Shown here piece by piece: positions 54,264 to 63,834 of a stretch of 64,000 bases of DNA (within the stretch, counting starts at the first letter, position 1; the number at the start of each line of letters is the position of its first letter). Source of the DNA: Stieleria varia. GTDB taxonomy: Bacteria > Planctomycetota > Planctomycetia > Pirellulales > Pirellulaceae. The stretch covers positions 2,666,001-2,730,000 of the forward strand of contig NZ_CP151726.1 in NCBI RefSeq assembly GCF_038443385.1. Direction: 5' to 3'. A model generated the notes under the pieces. The model was not told where the DNA came from. It worked only from the letters and a program-made list of their open reading frames with translations, and made no database searches. Both the position numbers and the translations under genes were made by a program.

Positions 54264-55372
54264 TGGATCGGCTCCACATTTCCGCTGGACTGTTTTCCTA
54301 CGGGTGTCGATCGAGTCGATTCACCTTCCGCCTGGTTTGTTTTCTCAGCGACCGCCTCGGGCTCGTCAAACACCCGTGTTCGAATCGAGTGGTCGCTGCC
54401 GAACTGAACTTTGGAAAGCCGTTGACCTCGATAGATTTCCATCACATGCACCGTATTGTCGACGGCCAGGATGTGATCCAAGGTAACCGGATCAACCAAC
54501 GCAAGCTTTTCCTCGTCCTCGGGCGAACGCATGGTGAGCGACAGGGTTCCGTGTCCCGATGCAACTCTCAGCATTTCTGCTTGGCGCGGCGTGACCGCCA
54601 GAGTCACCCGAACTTGCTCTTCGCCCTCGATCGGACTGGCAAGATCCGTTGGCGTGCTTTGATGCCCCAACGCCAGGATCTCAGCGTCTTGAATCAACGT
54701 CGATGTCGCGTTCTGAAATTCGGATGAGCCGAGCCCACCGGCACCGCCTCCGATCGTATTTCCGTGGTAATCACGTCGACGCGGAGCATTAAAATCATGA
54801 TGCCCTGGACGAAATCCTAGATCGCTGACATCAGTGCCGGCCGCAGCGCCAACCGACTCATCACCCGCGCCGTAGTGAAACAACACATCGACACGTTGAC
54901 CCGGACCGGCGAATCCTAGCAACGCATTGTCCGGTGTCATCGCAACGGTGACCGCTCGCAGCCCGGGCGTCAAACGCCCGGCAACACCAGGGACCTTTCC
55001 GGCCGGCAGTAAGTGACGTGTATCGAAGGGATCGTTGCGCTTCAGGTCCGAGGAGAGCACTTTTCCGATGATCTGGTCTGGATTCGTCATGAAGGACTTC
55101 ACTTTGATCGATTCCTTGATCTCGTCTTGGGTCAGCCGATACAGCGCGATGTCATCCAGCGTGATCGTTGTTCCCGCCGCGATGTCGCGGCTGGCCAATG
55201 GGACGGTGGTTCGCGCCGGTGGCTTGGGCGGCGGTGGAGGCTCCTGCTGCACAACCGGTGGAGCGGCCAATGCCAGACGCACCGTATAGGTCCCGATCAG
55301 ACCGACCAGGATGGCAAAGAATCCCAGCAAGATCGTACCTGAGTTGATCTTGCTCGTGCTTGTGCTCTTCAT
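54260..55372 (-). CDS. cpaB: Flp pilus assembly protein CpaB/RcpC
   Basis: 370 residues. Single N-terminal transmembrane helix (about 10-32), a proline-rich linker (QQEPPPPPKPPARTT), then an SAF domain (VPLASRDIAAGTTITLDDIALYRL...) and the RcpC/CpaB region (GLRAVTVAMTPDNALLGFAGPGQRVDVLF, then VTLAVTPRQAEMLRVASGHGTLSLTMR). A glycine/asparagine-rich insertion sits at about 175-215. CpaB sits in the periplasm and probably supports the secretin. The last 40 residues are polar and low-complexity. Confidence 0.9.
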   Translation of the reverse strand: MKSTSTSKINSGTILLGFFAILVGLIGTYTVRLALAAPPVVQQEPPPPPKPPARTTVPLASRDIAAGTTITLDDIALYRLTQDEIKESIKVKSFMTNPDQIIGKVLSSDLKRNDPFDTRHLLPAGKVPGVAGRLTPGLRAVTVAMTPDNALLGFAGPGQRVDVLFHYGAGDESVGAAAGTDVSDLGFRPGHHDFNAPRRRDYHGNTIGGGAGGLGSSEFQNATSTLIQDAEILALGHQSTPTDLASPIEGEEQVRVTLAVTPRQAEMLRVASGHGTLSLTMRSPEDEEKLALVDPVTLDHILAVDNTVHVMEIYRGQRLSKVQFGSDHSIRTRVFDEPEAVAEKTNQAEGESTRSTPVGKQSSGNVEPIQ

Positions 55373-55384
55373 CGATCAAGATTC

Positions 55385-55900
55385 CTAGATGACGTGGAAA
55401 GCGAGCAACGTCCAAACCGACATTGCGACAGGCAATGCGTAGGGCACTGTCAGCCTCAGCACAGATTCTGGGTTTCCCCGATCATCGCTGGTTGCCGAAG
55501 CATCTACCGAAGCAGCGACCGACGCCAACGCGGGCTTTCTGAACCGTCGCCACGCGATCATGGCGATCGCGCACAGGATCACAAAACCGGAGCTGGCAAT
55601 GAAAACCACCAGCGTCGGCATGGCACCCAACCAAGCTCCGACGGCTCCCATCAGCTTGACGTCGCCGCCACCGCCGCCGCCGATCAGCCAGAGTACCAAC
55701 AGAACTCCAAACCCGGTGGCAAACCCACCCAAGGAAGCCGCCACTCCGGCTAGACCATTTTCATAGGCATGCCAGCTCAAGCCGGTGATTGCTGCGGCCA
55801 CTGTCAGCCAGTTGGGGATTCGCCGATTCTTGAGATCGGTCATCAAAGCGATCGCGGTGAACAAGATCACCGCCAAAATGGATGTCGTTTGAAGTTCCAT
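55385..55900 (-). CDS. tadV: Prepilin peptidase TadV/CpaA
   Basis: 171 residues, mostly membrane helices. The two catalytic aspartates are in MTDLKNRRIPNWLT (about residue 22) and GGGGGGDVKLMGAVGAWLG (GxGD-type, about residue 80), as in type IV prepilin peptidases. It lacks the N-methylase domain, as usual for TadV. It should process the Flp pilins encoded upstream in the cluster. Start follows the previous stop by two bases. Confidence 0.92.
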   Translation of the reverse strand: MELQTTSILAVILFTAIALMTDLKNRRIPNWLTVAAAITGLSWHAYENGLAGVAASLGGFATGFGVLLVLWLIGGGGGGDVKLMGAVGAWLGAMPTLVVFIASSGFVILCAIAMIAWRRFRKPALASVAASVDASATSDDRGNPESVLRLTVPYALPVAMSVWTLLAFHVI

Positions 55901-55902
55901 GA

Positions 55903-57216
55903 TCAGTGTTCCTTGATTGCTGTTGGGAGTGGTGCTGAATTGTTTCTGTCTGTTGTCATCTGTTTCATCGCAGCGCTAGCGGTCGTATCACCGATGCGAT
56001 ATCGACGTTCAAACTCGGCGGGAAAGCAGCCTCGCCACAAAGCGAGCGCGCGACCGGCGTGTGTCAGAAAGGTGAAATTCTTTTCCACCTTGTGCTCGTC
56101 CATCTCGATGATCTCATTGGCCAGCCATTGCGCGGCGCGAACGATCGTCGCTCGGGGTGGATGCAATTCCTCTGGAGCCATGGACCACCACTCCAAGACA
56201 TGCCCGGTCGCCAAAATGCGTCGGCTCAAAGGGTCGGTTTCCGGATCTGGAATGGACGATTGAACATCAGGCCAATTGCCGTCCCAGTATCCGGCCGTTG
56301 ACTGTGAGTGAAAAAGACGCCCCGTCATGCCAAGCAGGTAATCCATGACTTCGGCACGCGTTTCAGCATCAAGCAACCCCTGGGCATCTCTGTTCTTCGA
56401 AACGTCCGAACGCTCCTCTCGCATCTGGTCATCAATTCGCAACAAAATCGTCAGCGTGTACAGCCGGTGTTGGCCGTAGCACACGCCCTGTGGTTGCGAC
56501 TGTCGCATGATGCGTTTGGCCAACACGTTGAAATCTACTCGCTGGCCTTCGGTGGTGAACCAGTGCCGACCGTTCGTCGCATAGAACGCTGTTGCCAACG
56601 TCGTCCATTCGTACTCACGCTGGTTCAATCGAAAACCGAGCAACGCGTTCTCCAACAGTCCTCGCACGTCGGCGACTCCGTTGGCGGTCATAACTCCGGC
56701 CGAAAGCGGAACGCCGATCTCGGCCAATGTTCCCATCAAGTGATCCACGTGACTGACCGACGGACGACCTTGTTGTGTACTGACGGCGACCCCATGCGGC
56801 GAACGCTGCAACAAAGGCGTTGCGCTGCCCCAGACTTTGACAAACTCGTCATGATGCAGCAGCATTCGTAGCATCTCTGTACCGCTGACCGCTTCGTCGG
56901 CAAACACTGCATCGTCGTCCCACATTCGCAAGGCATGGTCGATGAAGTTGACTTTGGTGGGCTGCTCGATGAATCGGGGATGAAGCTTCGCCAAGACCGC
57001 AGACAACTGTTGGTCAGAAACCACGGTCGGATAGTCGTACAGTGGTCCGACCTGTCGCGGGCGATCATTCAATGTAGGCAAAGCCGATCGGTCGTTCACA
57101 GACCGAGCAGTCTGCACGCCCGCCAGTAGGACGGCCGACAGCAGCACCGTTTGAACACAAACAAACCCGACACCACCGGCGCAGAATCGACGGATTGTTG
57201 GAATGAAATGCTTCAT
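55903..57216 (-). CDS. Exported protein of unknown function in the tad cluster
   Basis: 437 residues from ATG 57216, which overlaps the previous gene's TGA (ATGA) and has AAGGA upstream; an earlier start at 57267 is unlikely. N-terminal signal or anchor (about residues 13-32). The body is helical with conserved-looking segments GTEMLRMLLHHDEFVKVWG, TANGVADVRGLLENALLGF and QGVCYGQHRLYTLTILLRI, and ends in HAGRALALWRGC. It resembles an alpha/alpha-toroid-like planctomycete protein known to me only as hypothetical. Tight packing with tadV suggests a role in pilus biogenesis. Confidence 0.7.
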   Translation of the reverse strand: MKHFIPTIRRFCAGGVGFVCVQTVLLSAVLLAGVQTARSVNDRSALPTLNDRPRQVGPLYDYPTVVSDQQLSAVLAKLHPRFIEQPTKVNFIDHALRMWDDDAVFADEAVSGTEMLRMLLHHDEFVKVWGSATPLLQRSPHGVAVSTQQGRPSVSHVDHLMGTLAEIGVPLSAGVMTANGVADVRGLLENALLGFRLNQREYEWTTLATAFYATNGRHWFTTEGQRVDFNVLAKRIMRQSQPQGVCYGQHRLYTLTILLRIDDQMREERSDVSKNRDAQGLLDAETRAEVMDYLLGMTGRLFHSQSTAGYWDGNWPDVQSSIPDPETDPLSRRILATGHVLEWWSMAPEELHPPRATIVRAAQWLANEIIEMDEHKVEKNFTFLTHAGRALALWRGCFPAEFERRYRIGDTTASAAMKQMTTDRNNSAPLPTAIKEH

Positions 57217-58799
57217 GATTCCTTGCTCAGATGGATCACTTGAGAGTCTTCGTAAACAATCGTCCATGACCCACTGCCCTGACGGATGCGTCGGACCAGC
57301 TGACGTTGCGAATGCTTGTCAATCAGCAACTCCTGCAACGCGTATTTCTCTGCGATCCGCCCCCAGCCGCTTTCTCCTTGAATGATCTGTTCGTAGTCGG
57401 AAAGAACACTCGCGGGGATGCGACCCGCGTCACTGTTGACAAAGACCGGAACACCAAGTTGCACCTCGAGCCAATCGCTCCACGGCGACGGGCACAACAA
57501 GACACCTTTCATCGTGTGTCCACGCAAGTGGTTCAACGCGGACAGTGGCAGCTGCGATCCGACAAGCTGAGTCTGTGTTCGCATCGGACCACCCAGCAGC
57601 GTCGAACCCCATGGTGAGAAACTGAAACCAATCCAAACAAATAGGCACGCCACGAGAGTGGCTGCAAACCGCAGCTGGGAGGGTTCTGGATTCTGCTTCG
57701 TCTGGTCGACACCGCCAGCGATACGCTTGACAAGGTCGTCTTGTTGTCCTTGGTTCCCCAGTGTCGAGAGAATCGCGGTCAACATCAGCGGTGCAAAGAA
57801 AACGATCAGAGGACTGCAAACCGCGACCGCGATCGTCATGGCGATCGGGTAGAGTAGCCAAGTCATTGGAATGACGCGTCGTCGTGAAACGACCATGAAC
57901 GTACCCCACAAGATCATCACGCACGCACCGACCCAACCTGACATCGCCGTCGCTTGCAAACCACCGATGCTGTATAAGAACGGATTGTCGGGCCACCAAA
58001 ACATCGATGCCCAGAGATGTGTTCCAACTGGGTTCACCAAAGTTGCGATCGCAGCAATCTCCAGCAGCCATACGCGTGCCCGAAGCTCGCTGTCCGACAT
58101 CACGTGCGTCAATCCTTGACGATTGAGGACGACAATCGATCGAGCGACAACGATGGACGCGAGCCAGCCAAGACCGATCACAAATGACGCATCCAGGTTG
58201 GACCACAGGCAGAACAATCCACACACGCCTGACCATGACCATCGTGATGCGCCGATCCATTGGATCTCTAGCATGCCGCCTGAGCTTCGCTGGCCGCGAA
58301 CTCTGGAGGTGAAGATCAACGCCAACAGGGCAAGCATCAACTGGCCGAAAAGTCCTGAGCTCAAACCACAGAGATAGGGAAAGCAAGTCAGCGCAACCAA
58401 TATGGCAGCGAGCGCGGCCCACCATCGCCCGGTCAGGCGAACAAACACGATGGACCAGCAGGCGAGAACCGCAATCTGAAGCACCGCGGACGCGAACGAG
58501 AGCGATTCGACGCCGCCCATCGCATAGAGCATCGAAATCATCCGGTCACCCATCCACGAGACATCGACTTGCCTCATTCCATCTGATAGCGGCAACGACA
58601 CCGTCGCCTGCCACTCGGCCGCGCCGATCGACACGGCATTCCATGTCGCTGGATGTGCCACTGGCAAGTAGGCAAAAAATAGGAACAGAGACACATAGAT
58701 CCCACAAATCAATGTGTGATGCCAACGAATGATACAAACGGCAGGCAATGCAGCCGACAACTCACGCTTTTCACTTGTATCTGCTTGAATGGTGGACAT
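57213..58799 (-). CDS. Polytopic membrane protein in the tad cluster
   Basis: 528 residues with about ten transmembrane helices from residue 30 to 390, then a soluble C-terminal domain of about 130 residues (HTMKGVLLCPSPWSDWLEVQLGVPVFVNSDAGRIP). The layout resembles GT-C-type glycosyltransferases and related planctomycete proteins; the C-terminal phrase VFVNSDAG is common to them in memory. No catalytic motif is assigned. It is coupled to the next gene by ATGA. It might glycosylate surface pili; this is speculative. Confidence 0.65.
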   Translation of the reverse strand: MSTIQADTSEKRELSAALPAVCIIRWHHTLICGIYVSLFLFFAYLPVAHPATWNAVSIGAAEWQATVSLPLSDGMRQVDVSWMGDRMISMLYAMGGVESLSFASAVLQIAVLACWSIVFVRLTGRWWAALAAILVALTCFPYLCGLSSGLFGQLMLALLALIFTSRVRGQRSSGGMLEIQWIGASRWSWSGVCGLFCLWSNLDASFVIGLGWLASIVVARSIVVLNRQGLTHVMSDSELRARVWLLEIAAIATLVNPVGTHLWASMFWWPDNPFLYSIGGLQATAMSGWVGACVMILWGTFMVVSRRRVIPMTWLLYPIAMTIAVAVCSPLIVFFAPLMLTAILSTLGNQGQQDDLVKRIAGGVDQTKQNPEPSQLRFAATLVACLFVWIGFSFSPWGSTLLGGPMRTQTQLVGSQLPLSALNHLRGHTMKGVLLCPSPWSDWLEVQLGVPVFVNSDAGRIPASVLSDYEQIIQGESGWGRIAEKYALQELLIDKHSQRQLVRRIRQGSGSWTIVYEDSQVIHLSKES

Positions 58800-59124
58800 G
58801 GATTGCTGTGATATTTAAGTGATTTTTCTGCTCGATTGCGCCGTAGTGGATTTACTACAGAACATGATTGATGTTGGGAATTCTGGCGAATCCCATTGCA
58901 AAGAGACCTTGAAAGATACGGTGATTCCAAATGGTGGAATACGAATATTGAAATAATGATACTTGTCCGTTACACGACAAATATCGTCCTGCCACTTAAG
59001 ACATTGCTACCGAATGTGAAACCGTCTTAACTTCAACGTCTATAGTGGCGGCAACGTCCCGTTTCGATCAAACCTTGATAAAATTCGACGGTCCAGGAAA
59101 TTCACTGCGCACTTTCCAGTGATT
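58800..59124. other. Intergenic region upstream of the membrane-protein operon
   Basis: 325 bp, A+T-rich, between the third pilin gene and the membrane-protein gene, both on the minus strand. It probably holds a promoter for the downstream tad genes. No clear terminator hairpin or consensus boxes were identified. Confidence 0.4.
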
Positions 59125-59463
59125 TCACTCGCCAATGGGTCCGAACATTACAATGCAATGGTCGGCTCCTGGATCATCGTGGTCGCTATAACCAGAACCG
59201 GCGGTTGATGCCGAGGTTCCGGCGACACCACTGGTTTGATAGGATTGGTTCATTTCTTGGACACTTCGAGCGACGTCTGTCAATTCCGACACCACCGCAT
59301 CTCTCAGTGCTGTTAAGCCTGCGATCAGACCAATGACCAATATGGTCGCGATCAGAACCAGCTCCATTGTCACAACGAAGCCTTGTTCATCACGCCAGAG
59401 CCTGATGAACACATCGACGCAGCACCGCGTCGATGAAAACCGTTCATCAGGCTTGTTGGTCAT
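59125..59463 (-). CDS. Flp-type pilin 3
   Basis: 112 residues from ATG 59463, with AAGG upstream; ATG 59493 is an alternative. Prepilin-like leader ending DEQG, then FVVTMELVLIATILVIGLIAGLTALRDAVV, the hydrophobic helix with the conserved Glu. Helix continues (ELTDVARSVQEMNQSY), then a Gly/Ser-rich tail ending DHCIVMFGPIGE. Longer than typical Flp pilins (about 50-70 residues). Likely cleaved after the Gly by TadV. Confidence 0.8.
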   Translation of the reverse strand: MTNKPDERFSSTRCCVDVFIRLWRDEQGFVVTMELVLIATILVIGLIAGLTALRDAVVSELTDVARSVQEMNQSYQTSGVAGTSASTAGSGYSDHDDPGADHCIVMFGPIGE

Positions 59464-59502
59464 GTACGTTGCCTTGCAGGCCGTGAGGTTCAAGAAACAG
59501 AA

Positions 59503-59832
59503 CTACCGCTCGTTCGTCGGGGCGATTCCGATGTGGATGCAGTTGTCGGCCTGGCCTCGTGAGTCCTCTGGTGAGTCACAGAAGTCGGTGCGGTCGCGGT
59601 AGTCGCTGCCTTCGGACTGCGACGCATGTCCACAGATTCCATTCAGGATGTAGGACTGATTCAAATCCTGAACGCTGCCTGCGGTGTCCGAAAGTTCGCA
59701 GACGACCCCGTCGCGAACGGCTGCTAAGCCCGTGACCAAGCCGATGACGGCGATGGTTCCGACCAACACAAGTTCGGTCGAAATGACGAATCCAGATTCG
59801 TCGTTATAGATGCATTTGATTGCGTTTTTCAC
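59503..59832 (-). CDS. Flp-type pilin 2
   Basis: 109 residues from GTG 59832. Short leader (KNAIKCIYNDESG), then FVISTELVLVGTIAVIGLVTGLAAVRDGVV, then the helical SDTAGSVQDLNQSY, and an acidic tail with five cysteines overall (for example ICGHAS, DFCDSPED and DNCIHIG). Paralogue of the other two pilins. The cysteine-bearing tails may form disulfides outside the cell; inference. Confidence 0.82.
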   Translation of the reverse strand: MKNAIKCIYNDESGFVISTELVLVGTIAVIGLVTGLAAVRDGVVCELSDTAGSVQDLNQSYILNGICGHASQSEGSDYRDRTDFCDSPEDSRGQADNCIHIGIAPTNER

Positions 59833-59988
59833 TGTATTTCCCGTGCGATTTGAGTGTTAGTGCTTTTCAACGTCTGCGCCCCCACGCAGCCGCTATGCCC
59901 TGTCAGAACAACTGGGCAATTCCAAAACACCCAACCAGAGTCGGCACACATTGCGTGCCGACTCACGGTCGGGCCAGTCTGATGAAGA

Positions 59989-60318
59989 CTAGTTTTCGTT
60001 CGCGGGAGCGCCGTCGAACGTGATGCAGTTGTCAGCTTGACCTGATTGGTCATCGCTGCTGTCACAGAAGTCCAACGCATCGTTGAAGTCTGAGCCGGCG
60101 GTCGAGCCAGAGTGGCCGACCACGCCGTTGTAAGAATACGACTGGTTCAAGTCTTGAACGCTGCCGGCGGTGTCGGACAGTTCCGAAACAACACCGTCAC
60201 GTACAGCCGTCAGTCCGGTGATCAGGCCGATAACGGCGATCGTCGAGATCAAGACGAGCTCAACAGACACGACGAAACCAGCTTCGTCGTTCCAAAGTTT
60301 CTTTGCAGTGATCTTCAC
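59989..60318 (-). CDS. Flp-type pilin 1
   Basis: 109 residues from GTG 60318, with GGAG eight bases upstream; a longer start at 60399 is unlikely. Leader KITAKKLWNDEAG, mature start FVVSVELVLISTIAVIGLITGLTAVRDGVV, helix SDTAGSVQDLNQSY, tail DFCDSSDDQSGQADNC. The same length as pilin 2 and most similar to it. The upstream A+T-rich region probably carries a strong promoter, as is usual for major pilins. Confidence 0.85.
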   Translation of the reverse strand: MKITAKKLWNDEAGFVVSVELVLISTIAVIGLITGLTAVRDGVVSELSDTAGSVQDLNQSYSYNGVVGHSGSTAGSDFNDALDFCDSSDDQSGQADNCITFDGAPANEN

Positions 60319-60791
60319 TGTTACATCTCCAAAGCAAATAGTTAAATCGAACAGCACGGCACGTTGCCGTGGTTGCTTCACGAGCGAAGCAACGTTCACG
60401 TATTAACAATTTGGAACACGCTTTGTATGATGTCCCTTTTTTGTGACTATTTTCCCTCAATTGCCGTAACTACGTAGACGGTTCCAACGGCACGAGCATA
60501 GTATTTTTACATGATTGTTTTCGGTGTGTTGTTGCTGTGCTATAGAGTAGTTGTTGCTGTGCGCGCGTTGAAATGTTTTGTATGAGAGTTGTATTTTGGT
60601 GTAGCGTGGAATTCTGGTGAATTCCATTACGGGTGACGTAGGATTTGGTGAGAGTCACCGAGAGACGCATTTTTTGTATTTGACGTATAGGGGACGTCAG
60701 AAATACGATGCTTAGAATGTTCTTGCGAATCGCGATTCTAGGTGCGAAACGGAATGTATGATGATATCGGTAGAATGGTTGCTTGCGCAAC
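60319..60791. other. A+T-rich promoter region of the pilin genes
   Basis: About 470 bp, strongly A+T-rich compared with its surroundings. An open frame at 60470-60790 has no domain signal, is rich in Thr/Gln/His and is rejected. The region separates the TPR lipoprotein gene from pilin 1 and probably holds the pilin promoter and a long leader. Confidence 0.45.
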
Positions 60792-61508
60792 TCACTGCGT
60801 CATTGCAATGACCGGGGCCTGAGATTTGCGGGTTGGTCCATCAGGCGGTTGATAGAACTCAGCGAGCCCTTTCGCGGCCTGTTTTAGTTCTGGATCTCGC
60901 TGCAGCGCCATGTGGAATCGATTCTTTGCCGCATCATATTTCCCCAGGCCGGAAAGCACGAATGCCATATTGGATTGTGATTCTGATTCGGTGCCGACAC
61001 GCCGAAACAAAGCGAGGCTTTCTTCTTCGTTGCCTTGATAGCCGACGACGATTGCAAGGTTGTTGACAAGTCGTTCGTTGTCCGGTGCAGCGGCGACCGC
61101 CTCGCGAAGCGTTTTTTCGGAGGTGTCGTAATCACCTGCCAAGAAATAGGCGTAACCGAGATCACCCAGCAAGTCGGCGGATGCGTCAACGTGCGCCGCG
61201 GCAGCGGAAAGATACTCAATCGCTTGATCGAGCTGTTCCAACTGGATCGAGACCACACCCAATCGATGCAGGCAATCGGTATGGTCGGGGTTCGATTTGA
61301 GGATTTCATTGTACAGTGTCTTCGCATCGGAAAGCGATCCGTTGCGTTCGATCATTCTCGCCATTCCGAATCGCAAATCGGTGGATTCGGCGGCCGAGGC
61401 TTGAACCGTTGCTTTGCTCCAATCCGTCATCGAAACGCACCCCATCTGAAGCCCCATCAGTGGGATCCAAAGGCAATAGGCGGCGGTACGTAAACGCGAC
61501 GATTTCAT
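60792..61508 (-). CDS. TadD-like TPR lipoprotein
   Basis: 238 residues. Lipoprotein signal with lipobox GLQMGC (Cys at about 24). Four or five tetratricopeptide repeats follow (ARMIERNGSLSDAKTLYNEILKSNPDHTDCLHRLG, LDQAIEYLSAAAAHVDASADLLGDLGYAYFLAGDYDTSEKTLREAV, LGKYDAAKNRFHMALQRDPE). TadD-type lipoproteins help secretin assembly in Tad systems, which fits the position 17 bp after the small lipoprotein gene and near cpaC. Confidence 0.8.
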   Translation of the reverse strand: MKSSRLRTAAYCLWIPLMGLQMGCVSMTDWSKATVQASAAESTDLRFGMARMIERNGSLSDAKTLYNEILKSNPDHTDCLHRLGVVSIQLEQLDQAIEYLSAAAAHVDASADLLGDLGYAYFLAGDYDTSEKTLREAVAAAPDNERLVNNLAIVVGYQGNEEESLALFRRVGTESESQSNMAFVLSGLGKYDAAKNRFHMALQRDPELKQAAKGLAEFYQPPDGPTRKSQAPVIAMTQ

Positions 61509-61525
61509 GGATGACGGTTAGCTGC

Positions 61526-62197
61526 TCAGTAGTTCGTGTTGCCGCGAGTGGTGACCGTTGCGTTTCGGTAAGCCGCTGCGGCTTCTGGGGCATCAAGCCC
61601 GGTCGGGAATGCGGGGGCAACAATGACCAGTTCGTCTGCATCGATGACGCCCAGCGATTCCAGGGCACGCACCACCACGGCTCGACGCATCGCATCGAGT
61701 TCGCTATTGCGATGGACGGGGTATTGGTGTTCGGTATCCCAACGCTTGCTGGTTTGACTGCGTTCTATAACCGCATGAGTTAGTGCGCCGTTTTGCTGAC
61801 CGTTGCGCAGGACTTCCGCAATTTTTTTTACGTGGTCTTCTCCGGCGGGCGTGAGCCGCAGACCTCTTGGTCGCACCTCGCCGTAATAGCTGAAGGTGCT
61901 GTCGGATTTTTCGCTGGCAGCGCGTCGCGCGGGATCTTCCTGCAGATTCATCTCAAACTCGTGAGCGTAGATGATCAGCTTTGCCAGCTCAGCATTCTGT
62001 TCCTGCTGACGGTGGATCTCGTCGACCTTACTGCCTAAGACTTCAGGCACCATCACTCCGCCGCCGGGCATGGGTACGCTGCATCCGATCGAGATCAACG
62101 TGGCGATTGAAAGGATCAACGCGATGGATTGCTTCGTGCAGGTGGCGATGGGCTCCGAATCAGATCCGTTGTCACTGCAAAGGATGAGTTTCTTCAC
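61526..62197 (-). CDS. Lipoprotein of unknown function, coupled to cpaC
   Basis: 223 residues from GTG 62197, which overlaps the cpaC stop (GTGA); upstream ATGs would run into cpaC. Lipobox LISIGC after a hydrophobic stretch (Cys at about 39). A Gly/Pro spacer, a helix (VDEIHRQQEQNAELAKLIIYAHEFEMNLQED), and a C-terminal domain with HRNSELDAMRRAVVVRALESLGV, faintly like OmpA C-terminal peptidoglycan-binding motifs. Assignment to OmpA-like is tentative. Probably part of the outer-membrane Tad complex. Confidence 0.7.
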   Translation of the reverse strand: MKKLILCSDNGSDSEPIATCTKQSIALILSIATLISIGCSVPMPGGGVMVPEVLGSKVDEIHRQQEQNAELAKLIIYAHEFEMNLQEDPARRAASEKSDSTFSYYGEVRPRGLRLTPAGEDHVKKIAEVLRNGQQNGALTHAVIERSQTSKRWDTEHQYPVHRNSELDAMRRAVVVRALESLGVIDADELVIVAPAFPTGLDAPEAAAAYRNATVTTRGNTNY

Positions 62198-63834
62198 TTG
62201 GACAGCCCACATTCGCCTGAGAAATAGGTTTCTTGCAGTGCCAAGGTGCTCTTTGCTCCTCGCAGGACACCATGAGAAAGCCCTGGTGCATGGAGGCCTT
62301 TGTGCTGCGCCGTGATGACCGGCCAAACGGTGCTGCGATGGTGGAACCCGTCGTAGCCTTCGATGAGATGACGAACAAAGAAATCAGTGTTGGTCGGATC
62401 GGTCACTTCCATGCCGGGCAGGAACAGGGGAACTTGCTCCGCCTCCAATGGGTGCACCAACTGTGGACTGACCAACACCACGAGTTCCGTTTCGAAACGA
62501 GACGTGGTGCGTTTTGAAAAGAGTTGTCCTGCCAGGGGAATGTCGCCCAGGATTGGAATCTTGCTTCGCTGGCCGCCTTGCTCCTCCTGGATCAGTCCCG
62601 CGATCGCCAACCACTGACCTTCGCGTAGATCAACCGTTGTGGTCACGCTGCGGCGGTTCAGTCCCGGAATTCCGCCAACCGTCGCATCCGAATTGAGAGT
62701 GCTGAAGGATGGTGACACCTCCAATCGGACGAGGTCTTTGTCGAGCACCGTGGGCGTGAAGTCGAGTTCGGTGCCGAATCCTCGAAACGTGGTCGACGCG
62801 GCACCGACACCGCCAATGCCGACCGTGGTGGGAACTGCAAACTCACCACCGGCGAGGAATTGAGCCGGTTTTCCGCTCAAGGTCACGAGGGTCGGCTCGG
62901 CAAGGATCTTGCCGTAGCCGTGCGTTTGAACGGCGCCCAGAAAGAACTCGACGTCGCCGTCATTCATGATGACCGAAAGGATACCGCCGCTGGTCAATGA
63001 ACTGCTCATTTCCAGCGAGTCAAAGATCGTCGAGAGCTTTGCACCTGCGCCGCGACTGGAGCTGCGAACCAATTCGGCCACACGGACTTTCAGCATCACC
63101 TGCTGTTCACCAGCGACGTGCAACAGGTTGATGAAACTATCCGAATCCACGTCATCGAATTCGTAGTCACCATTGGCGTTGTCGATCCCGGCATCCCAAT
63201 CGCGTCCGCGATCGAAGTCTCTGCGGGGCAGGTTGTTGTCGTCACCCAGCAGACGCATGATCTCAGCGGCTTCCTTGGCATCGCGGGCTTGTCCACGCAC
63301 GATGACCTTGTCGTCAACGGGAAACAGAAAGATTTGACTGTCGGGAAACAGTTCGTTGATCCTGGATTGCAAGGATTTGTAACGAGCCTCTCGTCGTCGA
63401 TGCTCCTGCTGAGCATTGTCGACTTCGACGTAATACCGCAACACCTTGGGGCCTTCGCCGGGAACATCAAACCAGAACGTGATGGTGGTCTCACCAACGG
63501 TCTTTCCGATGATCTCGATCTCATCATTGTCGAAGAGATGCAAGTCAACGATCTCGGGGTTTGCGATCGCGGTTCGGTTCACGGGCACCTTGGTTCGAAT
63601 GATCTTAGACTGCGAGGGTTCGACTCTCAGCAGCAACTCAGGCTCGTAGATCTGATCGATCAGTGAGCGTTCCTTTTCGATCGATCGCGTCGACGGATTT
63701 TCCAGCGGTCCGGTTTTGTCTGCGGCCGGCCGATCCCCCAAAATTTGCGCATCGACCGGGCAAGCCATGAACGTGATGAACACGATCAAGACCGCACAAA
63801 GAGCTGCGGGACAGGGGGTGGCAGTAGGCAGCAT
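62194..63834 (-). CDS. cpaC: Tad pilus secretin CpaC/RcpA
   Basis: 546 residues from ATG 63834 (TTG 63846 would add four). Signal peptide with cleavage near VDAQ. An N-terminal pilus-assembly domain (LLLRVEPSQSKIIRTKVPVNRTAIANPEIVDLHLF...GKTVGETTITFW), a BON-like domain (INELFPDSQIFLFPVDDKVIVRGQARDAKEAAEI) and a secretin core (LAEPTLVTLSGKPAQFLAGGEFAVP, DLREGQWLAIAGLIQ, IPILGDIPLAGQLF, ETELVVLVSPQLVHP). Forms the outer-membrane channel. An unusual 60-residue C-terminal tail follows the secretin domain. Confidence 0.93.
   Translation of the reverse strand: MLPTATPCPAALCAVLIVFITFMACPVDAQILGDRPAADKTGPLENPSTRSIEKERSLIDQIYEPELLLRVEPSQSKIIRTKVPVNRTAIANPEIVDLHLFDNDEIEIIGKTVGETTITFWFDVPGEGPKVLRYYVEVDNAQQEHRRREARYKSLQSRINELFPDSQIFLFPVDDKVIVRGQARDAKEAAEIMRLLGDDNNLPRRDFDRGRDWDAGIDNANGDYEFDDVDSDSFINLLHVAGEQQVMLKVRVAELVRSSSRGAGAKLSTIFDSLEMSSSLTSGGILSVIMNDGDVEFFLGAVQTHGYGKILAEPTLVTLSGKPAQFLAGGEFAVPTTVGIGGVGAASTTFRGFGTELDFTPTVLDKDLVRLEVSPSFSTLNSDATVGGIPGLNRRSVTTTVDLREGQWLAIAGLIQEEQGGQRSKIPILGDIPLAGQLFSKRTTSRFETELVVLVSPQLVHPLEAEQVPLFLPGMEVTDPTNTDFFVRHLIEGYDGFHHRSTVWPVITAQHKGLHAPGLSHGVLRGAKSTLALQETYFSGECGLSK

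Noticed and set aside
60470-60790. 106-codon minus-strand frame upstream of the pilins
   Set aside because: A+T-rich region with composition-driven Thr/Gln/His-rich product; better explained as promoter and leader.
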